Source: Anoplolepis gracilipes (lineage: Eukaryota > Arthropoda > Insecta > Hymenoptera > Formicidae). From it: a stretch of DNA of 64,000 bases. The notes under the pieces were generated by a model. That model did not search any database and was not told where the DNA came from. It worked only from the letters and a program-made list of their open reading frames with translations. The stretch's first letter is position 1. Each line of letters starts with the position of its first letter. The position numbers were made by a program, and so were the translations under genes. The DNA lies in NCBI RefSeq assembly GCF_047496725.1, contig NW_027328669.1:255001-319000 (forward strand), given 5' to 3'. This document shows positions 33,751-45,600 of the stretch, one piece after another.

Positions 33751-35602
33751 AATATATTTATTTATTTATTTATTACTAACATAAATATTATATAATTATA
33801 TAATTAGATAATAAACATTTATGACCATTTTTATTAAGTATTGTCAAAAAAATTAATTTTTTTTATAATTAAGAAAATTATTTATAAGATTATATATATA
33901 TAACATTTATTATTAAAATTAAATTAGAATTAATTTAGGATATTATTATTTGATAGTATTTATTTTACTCTAATATTTTCATATTGACTAATTTACATTG
34001 ATTTCATAACTTTATATTTAGAGGATGATAAGTCTCCAAAATAAACCTTTTGTTAAAATATGTAAATTCGATTTTCTTTTATATCTTGTTAGTAAATATA
34101 AAAGATAAAGTTTTTAAAGAAAATATTAAAAAATTTTTTTTTATTTCAATATCATAACCATTAAGATCTATACGTCTTGAATTTAAATCTGAATGTAAAA
34201 AATTATATTTTTTTTTTAAATATTTGGTTGTAATTTTTTTCATAGAACGCATTCGTGTACTGCAAAGATTTTTAGACACGTAGTATGACTACCTAAGACA
34301 CAACATACATGTATAAAATGTATATGTATAAAATTGGTAGTTGTACTGACCCTAACAGCACATATGTTCAAAAGATGTTTTTAAGAAATCCATAGAATGT
34401 TAAAACATATTTTAATATCCTGTGAATCTTTTATAAACATCTTTTAAACGTGTGTGCTGATAGGGGAAATGCACAGGTAGTAAAAAAATGAACTTAAACA
34501 AAATTTATCTCACACTCACAACCATCCGTGTACAAGATATACTCTTTATGTTTTGCTGCGAATATTATTTGAAGAGACAAGTTATTTTATTTAATAAATT
34601 ATTGAGATTGATAAGACTCTTTTAATGTTTACAAACAACTACTTTGAAAGAGAGCGATACCCCAAGTAGAAAAATTCGTGCCCTATGCACCAATCAGTTT
34701 TGCAGAAAAATTTAATTTCTGCGAAACTGACGCATAACCATTCGTGTTTGGATCTTAATCGCTCTCTTTTAAAGAAATTGTTGGTATCTTATTTAACCTT
34801 TGAGTCATTTTTTAATTATTGTTTATCAAGTTCGTAATATTATCTAATAGAGATTATCATTACTACATCATTATCATATCTGAGTTTGTTAAGTAAATAA
34901 TTTATAATACATTGATTAATGTTACTAGTAAGACTATAAATTTAAAACAAAAACAAATACAATTGGGTCTAATTGAGGCTTTTATCATCACTTATTTTTT
35001 ATACCTATTTTTTTATTAAATAATATAATTGAAACATTCATAAATTTCTTTATTCTTCTAAATTGTATTGTTCTCTGTTGTAGCTAAAGTACGTCGTACT
35101 TCTCAGCATTGTGTTTTGCTCAGTGCAATCGCAACGACCATGGCATGCTGGCAATAACAACAATCGTCTGCCTCAAGTTCTACCTCAATATATCGATGAG
35201 AGAATAGCGGCGGAGCAGCAAACAGCGCAGACGAACCCAGCAAATCAAGTGGGTCCAGTGAATCAAACGAATTCAGTAAGTCAAACGAGTCCAGCGAGTC
35301 AAGGAGGCCAAGGGATTCAGGCAGTTGGAACAGACTTGCTCGGAAATCGAATCGGTGGTGCTACGGTTGCAGCTGCAGCTGCACCAGCTTTGAGCACGAC
35401 CACAACAACAATCCCACTTGATTTACCTGTGGACGCTCATGGCGATGTCGATTTGGTGAATAGGATCAAAACCTGGCCGAGAGACAAGCAACCCTTCTGG
35501 TATATCAACTGGCAGGCGATCCAGGCCCATCGCGGTGATGTGAATAACAGCGCCCAACCTGTCCAGTTGCAACCGAATCCAATATCGTTCTTCGCTGGTT
35601 AA
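33564..35602 (+). CDS. Small secreted protein, function unknown (two exons)
   Basis: Join 33564-33566 with 35084-35602 (acceptor TGTTGTAG), giving 173 residues. Splicing adds M to LKYVVLLSIVFCSVQS, a textbook signal peptide, probably cut before QRPWH. The mature chain has a Gln/Asn/Thr/Ser-rich region (about 40-85, with NPANQ, GPVNQ, TSPASQ near-repeats), an Ala/Thr stretch (about 95-115), and a C-terminal module DVDLVNRIKTWP..KQPFWYINWQAIQAHRG that looks conserved and aromatic. The ATG-intron arrangement is common in insect secreted and cuticle genes. AATAAA at 35682 is the likely poly(A) signal. No Cys pairs in the mature part and no known enzyme motif. Cuticular, peritrophic or silk-like roles are guesses. 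Confidence 0.8.
34350..34465. repeat. Foldback MITE, family D copy 1 (in intron of secreted gene)
   Basis: CCCTAACAGCACA at the left and TGTGCTGATAGGG at the right, with internal arms CAAAAGATGTTTTTAAGAAA / TTTATAAACATCTTTTAAAC. About 116 bases. Confidence 0.8.
34641..34774. repeat. Foldback MITE (in intron of secreted gene)
   Basis: CTTTGAAAGAGAGCGAT pairs with ATCGCTCTCTTTTAAAG. An internal palindrome TCAGTTTTGCAGAAA / TTTCTGCGAAACTGA nests in the centre. A related phrase (GTGCCCT.TG....GCGGAAA) is near 23480. Confidence 0.75.
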
Positions 35603-36018
35603 GAAAGCGGATCATGAATTCTAAAATTGAACATATATCGAACAAGACTGTAAAATTGAGCATTTATGTTTAGCACTAGAGAATAAAAACGCGATCATTG
35701 ATATTTATGGCCACTGACGACAGTGGTTATTCCTAGTCAAAGTAGACTCTTTAGAGAGATGCGAATTCACGGTTTTCAAAGAATCATTAATCAAAATTAT
35801 TATATCAATCCAGTTTCTTGATGATGAAAAATTGAATAAATGTTGTGATTGCATAAGTTCATATAATTAGCATGTTTTTATAATATGTATTATTTAATAA
35901 ATAAGTCAGTATAATTAGTCAGTAAATTTTTATATAAAAAAAATAGAAAATAACATTTACATATATATATATATATATATATAATATATAAACATATACA
36001 TAAGTACATATATGCATA

Positions 36019-36091
<73 letters not shown>

Positions 36092-36793
36092 CTTATAATT
36101 ATAACTTTAAAAATTAATAATTTCAAAAAAGATAAATTTTAAAATATACATATATTCCTATTGTTCTGAATCGTTTAGATAAAATAATGTATTAATAACT
36201 AACATTTATTCTATTTACTTTGTAGTTATTTTTAAAATTTTTCTTTGACTTATTAGTCTCTCACATATGGATCATTTTCATCCTATCGATATTTTAATAA
36301 TAGAATAAAATTAATAAAAAAAATATTAAAAACTTATTTCTTAATTTTTATTGTATATGATTATTTTATTAAAGATGTCAAGATATATATATAAATTTTT
36401 GTAGATTTTTTAAAATTGCGACAATACATACATATGTTACCATAAAAACAAAGTAAAAAAAGTGTGACCTGTGACTTACAATTCTGAATAAAATGCACTA
36501 TTGTATCCTACAATAAGAAAGAAAAGAAAAATATATTGTTACTTTATAAAAGAGTACTATTTTATTTACACGTACATACATACATGTATTACATGCACGC
36601 ACATATACAGAATAATTCTAAATATATATATATGTATATGTATAACTGTGATCATTTTAATTTTCATTTCATGTGATAAGGGGTACATTTCGAAGTAAAA
36701 TACGAACTTAGAATTTTGTAACGCTGTCTTTTGGTTCCGAGATACGCAAATTTGAAATATTATAAAAACAATATTATATAATATATATAATAT

Positions 36794-36840
<47 letters not shown>

Positions 36841-36900
36841 TTGTATGTATCTATATATCCAGTATAAATCCAGTATATAAACAAGAAATGTAAACTCTAA
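35603..36900. other. 3' flank and intergenic, AT microsatellites
   Basis: Poly(A) signals at 35682 and about 35835 for the upstream gene, then (AT)n/(GT)n blocks at about 35960-35982, 36019-36087 and 36797-36837. Nothing else recognised. Confidence 0.6.
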
Positions 36901-37010
36901 CAACACACAGATGTTTACAAGAGATCCATAATAAGATGTTACAATATATTTTAACATTCTATGGATCTCTTATGTAAACATCATCTTTTGAAAAGGATGT
37001 GTTTAAATGT
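36901..37010. repeat. Foldback MITE, family D copy 2
   Basis: ATGTTTACAAGAGATCCATA pairs with TATGGATCTCTTATGTAAAC. The arm sequence resembles 34350-34465 and the ends are weaker. Confidence 0.65.
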
Positions 37011-37136
37011 GATACTGCGTTAGAGAAATAAATATTTTGAAATATTGATTGTGCATTTTATAAACATTTATCATTATTATTACAACATATAATTATTATT
37101 ACAGATCTTATCTATTATATATTTATAAAATGTTAA

Positions 37137-38183
37137 AGGGTTGACAAGAATGATAAGAAAATTCCAGCGTCATTGTCACCAACATTAAGAAATCGTATTC
37201 AATGTATTGATATATGATATATGATATATGATATGCCAGATTCGTTCGTTTCGAGCCAAAATCTATTACTAAACAAATTTTCAATAAAATCGGTGAGGAG
37301 GACCGCTCATCTTCACATTTACCTGCTTTTCTGCCAAAATGTGAATCAGCCTTAAAAGAATTTGGAATTTTACCACACATAATTTTTTTTATTTTTCGGA
37401 TAAATTATGGACCTACAAACGTTTAAGGAATTTATTCGTGACCACCTAACTATTCTGCATCGAATAAACTCTTGTTTAACTCGATTGGACGAAAAATAAA
37501 AATGTTCGGCTAACTTTACATCGAAATTTTAATTATTTAATTTAAAAAAAACGATGAACCTCCAAACGTTTTAATTAAACTTCCAATAATCTCCAAACGA
37601 TTTTCAAACGATTAGTTAATTTTAATTATAAAAAAATTAAAGTGGTTCGGCTAACTTTACGGAGCTTGATAAATGTCTATACACAGTGTACACACACAAA
37701 TATCATTGTATTTCAAGAGAAACAAAGACCACGTTATTGTTTCTCCTTATCAAGCGGTGTTACCAACATTGATCCATTAGCTGTATTTAGGTGCATATAG
37801 CGATATCCATATCGATAGTATTTAGCTCATAGAGAAGTGATATTTCTTCATGAAACTTTTTTAAATATTCTTTATATTATAATGCAAGTCGCTACAGAGC
37901 CTGAATTTTTATTTTGGCTTTGAAAAATTTATAATAAATGAAATACGCGGACTTGTACCTAACTGCACCTGACCCGCGTCTAGCTACACGTTGCTTGAAA
38001 TTTTATTTTGATCTTTTTTCCAACAAATTCGCTCTGTAGCAACTTAATATACAGACAATCTCATACTGATTACGAATATCACGATTTTATTATGATTCTC
38101 TTTATAGTTTGGCTGTAATAATATTTCGAAACTATAGTTCATAACAGGTCGACAGGAGTCTCCACAGTGCTTTCTGTCAACCC
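37137..38183. repeat. TTAA-flanked inverted-repeat element, copy 1
   Basis: TTAA-(A)GGGTTGACA at the left and TGTCAACCC-TTAA at the right. TTAA target duplication and GGG/CCC ends suggest the piggyBac superfamily. About 1.05 kb, no intact ORF. A relative in the ataxin-7 intron at 44971-46353 shares internal phrases such as GCAAGAGAAACAAAGAC and CTCCACA.TG. Confidence 0.65.
37500..37670 (+). repeat. Imperfect direct repeat inside the TTAA element
   Basis: GTTCGGCTAACTTTAC occurs near 37503 and 37643, with CCTCCAAACG / CTCCAAACGA phrases between. Confidence 0.6.
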
Positions 38184-38187
38184 TTAA

Positions 38188-39050
38188 GAAATATTATTTT
38201 AAATATTTTTTGAATAATGTTTTTAATGTCTATGTAATATTATTTAATATTTATATTATGCAATATGTTATTTAATATTTATACAATATAATTATTTTTA
38301 ACATTGAATATTAACATTAGATGATCTTCCACTCATTATACTATGTGATACCTATATTATCTTTTAAATTTTCCTGTTTTCAAATTTTATCACCAACAGT
38401 AAATCCTGAAACTTTTACAATTAAAAGTTTAGTAATTGTTGCATCAATTTAAAACAAAAGATTGATTTCATGATTGATATAAATGTAATTTAATTCAAAA
38501 ACAAAAACTCACTTAGCTTGAATTTTTGTTAATTAAATTTAATTATTATTAAAATTATTTTTTATATTATTTTTTTATTTAATCACATATTGCATTATTT
38601 ATTCTTTATTTAGAAAAGAATATCCTGAGAAACATTATATTGAACTTATATCATTGTAATAACATTACATTAATGATTTTTTGTTTATAGAGTTATTATT
38701 AATTTTTTTTTATGGAAAACATTATTACAAAGTTAAAAAAACATAAATATAATATTAATTTTATTACATAGGATTTGTTATTTTAATATTATTTTAATAT
38801 TATCAAAACCTTATCTTAATCTGTGTTAAGTATGTTTATAATGTAATATTGTATACAACATTAAAACTATATACCTGGCTAACTATATACATATACATAT
38901 ACTATATACGTTAAACGTCATCTTATGATTTGAACACACAAAGTGTACCTCGCTAGACAGGACGTAATAAATTAAATAACAAAAGTGCAATTAAAAAATC
39001 ATACCGTATGTCGTTAGTTTATTTTTAGTGAATATTGTTATAATAACATT
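38188..39050. other. Intergenic, nothing recognised
   Basis: AT-rich, no coding frame or element ends seen. Confidence 0.6.
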
Positions 39051-39096
39051 AAAGTAATATGATTTTTTTGTTTACTGGACACATACGCACGCGCGC

Positions 39097-39099
<3 letters not shown>

Positions 39100-39170
<71 letters not shown>

Positions 39171-39196
39171 AGAGAGGGGAGAGAGAGAGAGAGGGA

Positions 39197-39268
<72 letters not shown>
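39100..39268. repeat. (GA)n microsatellite upstream of ataxin-7
   Basis: About 168 bases of GA interrupted by GTGGGAGAGAGGGG and GGGAGAGGG. Open frames (Arg-Glu or Ser-Leu repeats) on both strands are artefacts. It lies about 0.6 kb before the putative promoter; long GA tracts can bind GAGA-type factors in insects. Confidence 0.95.
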
Positions 39269-39270
<2 letters not shown>

Positions 39271-39495
39271 TGTATGTAAAATATGCACGTACGTTCTCGC
39301 ACTATATAAATATTTGTACACATTATCATAAATGATAAATTACTGGGAATTTGTGTTTACTGAGACTAAAAGGTAATACGAAATAATTTATTATTTTAAA
39401 AATACTATATATAATGTATTTTCTTAAAGCGAAAGATTTGCGAGAAAAAATAATAATTAATTTTAAAGATATATTTCTTAGCGTAATTCAAAATA

Positions 39496-39533
<38 letters not shown>

Positions 39534-39699
39534 TATTAAATATTACATATATTATTATATACATGAATGTAATTATATATTTAATAACATATATAACAAT
39601 ATATTTGATTCTCTTCCATAAAGAGAAAGTAAATTAATTTATCGACAGTTTACGCAAGACATCACGTGATTTTCACTCAACACAAATTTATCAATGAAG

Positions 39700-40191
39700 T
39701 CATGCATGTGAATGACAGCGGGCTAAAACGCTGGAGAGACGTACAACACGCGCGATTCACTATGCAAAAGACGTCGGCACACTAATAAACACCACGCGCA
39801 GCGCCGTATATGCTCGTCGTCGTTGGCTAATATTCGCGCATGTAATGACGTGCTTGTGACGTCAGGCCACGGTCAGCCAATACTATCGCGTCGCTGCCAG
39901 TGCTCGCTGTGCGTGCAGTGTGCGTCTGTGCGTGCGTTGAGCAGAAACGTGTGTGAGTGTATATATATAACATGTATATATGTGTTATTTGGTGCTGAAG
40001 AGAGAAAGCCACGCGGAAACGCGGCCACGACAAGAAACATCTTGATCGCGTGATGACGGATAGCATCATGCGCGATATGTTAGTTTAAAAAAAAAAAAGA
40101 GAAAAAAAAACGCTTCTCACCACGCTTTACGTACGTACTACTTACGCGTGGACCGCGCCGTGTTTCATTCGGAACGCGAGCGCCATTGGCA
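39700..40191 (+). promoter_or_regulatory. GC-rich promoter and 5' UTR region of ataxin-7
   Basis: A CpG-rich stretch in an AT-rich window. TGACGTCA (consensus CRE) at 39857-39864, a half site TGACG at 39845, CCAAT at 39877, then GTGCGTGC-rich sequence up to the start codon at 40192. No clear TATA box, fitting a housekeeping-type promoter. The start site is not visible. Confidence 0.55.
40053..40088 (+). CDS. Candidate upstream ORF in the ataxin-7 leader
   Basis: 11 codons with three in-frame ATGs (40053, 40068, 40077) and a TAA, ending 103 bases before the ataxin-7 ATG. If the transcript starts upstream it could restrain translation. Whether it lies in the mRNA is inference. Confidence 0.35.
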   Translation: MTDSIMRDMLV

Positions 40192-40276
40192 ATGTCGGGA
40201 AGTGACAGCCCAACATTCTTTCACGGCCAGCCCTGGTCCAGCTGGATCGAAAGAATCGGACGGGACAAGCCGCTGA
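40192..40276 (+). CDS. Atxn7: Ataxin-7 coding exon 1
   Basis: Encodes MSGSDSPTFFHGQPWSSWIE and on to RIGRDKPL, ending CTGA before donor GTAAGTG (phase 1). Confidence 0.88.
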
Positions 40277-40821
40277 GTAAGTGCGCTCAATCTGTCCATC
40301 CTCTGACGCCCGCGCCCGTACGCCCGCGGTCATGCTTTACGTCAACGGCGACGGGCGTCGGAGGCGCGTGTACCCTAACCTCACTTCGACGCTCCTTTGT
40401 CAACGACATCGGGGGACGTAACGCGACGGGCACGCCGTTTTTTTTTTCTCGATGCGTGTCGCGCCCCCCGCTGTCAACGTAAATCTACGCGAATGATTTT
40501 TCAGGACTGATAATTTATGTAATTTGCGAGAGTGAGCGTGATGATAATCCGCTGATGAGAATATAATTATATTGAATAGATTCAATAGACGTCTCTGGAC
40601 GAGAGATACTGCTATTAAAAAAAAAAAAAAAAAAAAATGGCATTTTTTTCGCAGATTTAATAATGAATCCTCCAGCAGCCACAATTGTGCATGTATGCGA
40701 GATGTAAATAAAAATATAAAACTTATCACAAAATTGTGTTCTTTATTTCACATTTCTGTTCAAATGTTGGGTTAGAATTAGTCTAAAAAAATGTCAGATT
40801 ATGATTAAATATTTTATATAG

Positions 40822-40865
<44 letters not shown>

Positions 40866-42532
40866 GTATGTGTATATGAATATACATATAATTGTCATAT
40901 ATATATACATATAATTATAATAGGAAATGGAACATATATATTGTATGCGATTTCTTAATAGATATTTTATGTATAGACAATATATATGATAAACAATATT
41001 AGTACATGAATATTTGAATTAATCCATATTAAAGTATAAATCTCTCTATCTCTGTGCAACAAATCTTTTCACTTTGCAACATGATTACAATAAATAAAGA
41101 AATATCTTTAATTTGTTGCATAATGAAATATATATTTTATATCATATAAAATATTTAAAAAATAAAGATCTTATTGTGTTCTTTCTTTTAGAGTGTACAG
41201 ATAAATTTTATGTTGATTAATATGCTATTATAAAAATATATGCATATTTTAGGTGATGAAGAAACTGAAGTCCAGCCGTCAAGCTCAGTTACACGTCTTT
41301 CTTCAGAAGGTAATTGTTGACTTATTCTAATATTGTTTTCTTAAAATAATATATATATATATGTATATAATATAGTTTGTGTTTTTTCAATCTTATATAT
41401 TTACCAATATTAATTTAATGAAATGTTTCTTTAGATATTGATTTATATGGCTTCTGCCCAGAAAGAGATGATTTTTATGGAGTGGTATGTGAAATATGCA
41501 ATGCGATAGTGAAACCACAAGCCTTTATTCAACATATGGGTACGTATTTTCACTTCATTGATTGTTATATCAGTTTAAGGAAGAATTGAATGAATCATCT
41601 ACATCAAAAGTTAATAAATCTGCTATATTTTGGGCGTTCATGAATTTAACATTGTGCAAAATACTTTCAAACTTTTAAAATATAAAATTTTTATATTCAT
41701 GAATTTTTGTAAACAATCACTATAAAAAAATTAGTTTGATACAAGATAATATTTATGATTTGGAGATTAAATTATATCCCAAAATTTGTAACTGACAAAT
41801 TAATTATTAATTTATATTTTAAAAGGCTAAAAGTGCTTTGTGCAATATCAAATTTCTGAATTTGATTTTGCGCAAAGCACTTTAGCCTTTATAAATATAA
41901 ATTAATAATTAATTTTTATTATATTAATTCGAAATGTATTAGATTTATTAATAATTTTTGCCATAACTGATTCAGTTCTTCTTTAATATGATATAATTGT
42001 ATGAATTTGTAATATTTATAATTATGTTTCTGCAAAAGAGAAATACAGAAATATAGATGTCTCTGAATAACTATAAAATGTATTACAGTAAAGAATCTTA
42101 ATTGTTTAATAGAGATAAATATTAAACAATTTGACTCTAAATTTGTGATTCTAATAAAATATATATATATATATATTCTATATATATATATAAATATATA
42201 AGTAATTAATGGTATGTTAGTAATATAAATATAAAGTTATAAAATGTAATTTAAAATAGAAAAGTATATTTTATCTATTTCTAAAGTATTAATATAAAAT
42301 ATCTATCAATTCATATATTTTACATATCTATAATACTACAATAATAATTAAATATTTAATTTTATTAATACAGATATCTCTTAATAATTATAAGATGTAT
42401 TACAGTAAAAAAATCTTAGTTATTTATTATTATTATTATTAATTTGTGATTGTAATAGAATGTTATATATATATTTTATCTCAAAATAAGAGTCAAATTG
42501 TTTGATGTTTTTCTCTATTAAATAATTAAAAT

Positions 42533-42574
<42 letters not shown>

Positions 42575-42584
42575 ATTTTAATTA

Positions 42585-42632
<48 letters not shown>

Positions 42633-45600
42633 TATACATTCTACTACAATCACAAATTAATAATAATAATAAATCACTAAGATTTTTTTACGGTACATCT
42701 TATATATATTAAGAGATATCTGTATTAATAAAATTAGATATGTAATTATTATTGTAGTATTATAGATATGTAAAATACATAAATTGATATATATTTTACA
42801 TTAGTTATATATGTATATATACATATATATACATATACACACATATATATACAAGCAATTAATAGCAATGTAGTAAAATTTAAAGTTATAAAACGTAATT
42901 TAAAATAAAAAAAGTACATTTTTATCTATTTCTAAAGCATTAACATAAAATATCTATCAACTTATATATTTATAATTTTAATGAATTTCTAAAATTTAAT
43001 ATACATAATATTAGATGAAAATATAAATTAAACAAAAATAAAGTTATATTGTTTAAAATCTATGTATACAATAATTTTTTATTTATGCTACTTTGCGTGT
43101 ATAGTTCATCAAATTACAAAAATTCTCAGCTCGCATTTCATTAGCGGCTTATATATGTATTTGCAGGTATAAGAATTGTAAACACATACCTTTTATACCT
43201 TTTATTTTGCCACAGAGTGTCGCCATCCTTCTGGCACGGCGAGTTTTCCGCCTCCTCCGAATCCGATCGTGAAATCGTCTGTGAAAACCCCCTTCTGTAA
43301 GGTGTCCAAACTGAAGAAAACTATCCAACTACCAACTCCTTCATCTTCGATTCCTACTGCTGGCGGCACCAAGCTGAACCATACGATCGTCAAGCGTACT
43401 GCGGACCAAGCGAATTTGTCTGCGAGTGGCTCGCTGCCGATCTCCTCATCGCCCCGATCACCCCTCGAGTCGATCTCAGTGCAAACTACCTCTCCTAACG
43501 TGGCTGGCCCATCGAATCTCGTCGGTGTGTCAACAACCAGCGGTAGCAGTCCAGGAAAAAGTCCCGGTACCGGCGGCAGCAGCAGCAGCAGCAGCAGCGG
43601 CGGTGGCAGCGGCAGCGGCAGCGGTGGCGGTGTCGGTGGTGGTGCTGCTGCTGGTGGTGCTGGTGCTGGAGGTAGTGGTGGTGGTGGTCAACCTCGCCGG
43701 AAGAGACTCAAAACGGACCGCTCGCTGCTCAAAGATCGCGAATACGATCCCGATCGACACTGCGGTGTCTGGAACGAGGAGACCGGCAAGCCCTGCACCA
43801 GGTCTCTCACATGCAAGGCTCACACCGTCTCGCTGCGCCGAACGGTTCTTGGTCGCAGCAAGACTTTCGACAAGCTCCTCGCGGAGCATCGAGCTGCAAA
43901 GGAGCAGCCGAACAGCGGCAGCAGCCGGCAAACGACGAAGATGACGGTCTCTGGCACCGTCACCGTATCTTCGACCGCTACCGTCGCTGCCGCCGTCGCG
44001 GCATCTAGCCTGAACACCCCCTTTACTCCCAACACCCCAATATCTATTGCTGAGCCGGAAGCGCCGAGTTCGCCGCCTGTACTATCGCTGCCAGACACAT
44101 ATCCACTGCCAAAGGTAAGCGAACCGTGCTTTTTTTTCTTCCCTCGCAATATTTTGTATTTAAGACTTTCTCTTATACACATTTCTCTCCCCATGATTAT
44201 CTTGTTTCTGTAGTGTCCTCGGTGTGACTTTTCTTCATTCGCCACGCCGTGTTATTATGATCAATCTTCTCTGCGCGAGCAATCTTTGTTAAGAATAAGA
44301 TTGCTAACGCAGCCGACGAAATGAAAGTTTCAATTTGATCAATGTGGTTGAGGCGAATCTGTGTATAAATATAGTTTTTCTTTTGTGTTGAATGTTATTA
44401 CTCTCAACGCATTTGAAGATGCAGGCGATAAAAATATGTGGCTTTTTTTTACTTTTCTGTCAAAATTATTGTAGCTTTCAATAAGTTTGAGACATTGTGC
44501 ATGATGTTGGTTCTCTTATATTGTATTTCGCTTGAAAAAAACTTTCATTTCTGCATACTCTTATAAATGTCAAACATTCAAAAATAGGTTTAAAGAAAGT
44601 AATGTAGAAGTATTTTTTGAACAAAAAATAGATTTGTTCTACTTATTAGTAGGTCAAGTCAACTAGCTTAAATTATTTAATAAATATTTATAAAGAGTAA
44701 CATCTGATGGATTACTTTTATTTTGACATATATTTTGCAAGATAAAATCTTAAATTATTTGCACTTTGAACTATAGGGAAACTTCTGATTTTTTAGATAT
44801 CACTTTCAATTATTGTTCTATTTTTTTACATTTAATTTGAAAATTTGAAATGGAGAAAATGATGTGATAAACATAAGTGTTACATATAGATAATATTTTA
44901 TTTTTTATATTTTTTTTTTCTGAAATGGAGATAATGTTTTGTCACGATACTAAAAAGTATCATAAATTGCTTGAGAGGATCGAAAGGAATGACGGGCAAA
45001 CTCCGGCGTTATAGCTATAACATTAAGAAATAAACTTTCATTAGATGTATGTTAATATACAGGGTGTCTCATAACTAACGAGCCAACGCTCGTGAACGGA
45101 TAGAATACAGTGAATTGAACAAAAAAGTTTTAGGTCATTTTGCGATTTTCGCAATAATTATTAAAATATTAATTAAAAACGCTTAGCGAACAATATTATA
45201 CATATGTACAAGATGTCCGGTAATAATCGCCCCATCTCTCTAGGGCTGATAGAGCAGGTCAAACTGAACATAAAAGTCCTGTATCATTTTCCGATTTTCG
45301 CAATATTTATTAAAATATTAATTAAAAACGCTCATGAACGCGCACCGCATATAACGTTCAGCATATCCTGAGCGTTTTTAATTAATAGTTTAATAATTAT
45401 TGCGCTAATCGCAAAATGATACAGGACTTTTATGTTCAGTTTTACCTGCTCTACCTGTCCTAGAGAGTTGGGGCGATTATTACCGGACATCTTGTAGATA
45501 TGTATAATATTGTTCGCTAAGCGTTTTTAATTAATATTTTAATAATTATTATGAAAATCGCAAAATGACTTAATACTTTTTTGTTTAGTTTACTCTACCC

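Noticed and set aside
39049..39331. Ser-Leu and Arg-Glu repeat proteins on both strands
   Set aside because: Pure (GA)n translation, with no non-repeat coding sequence.
43426..44245. Ala-, Val- and Thr-rich frames on both strands
   Set aside because: Shadows of ataxin-7 exon 4, mostly through the AGC/GGC repeat; the SCA7 domain fixes the true frame.
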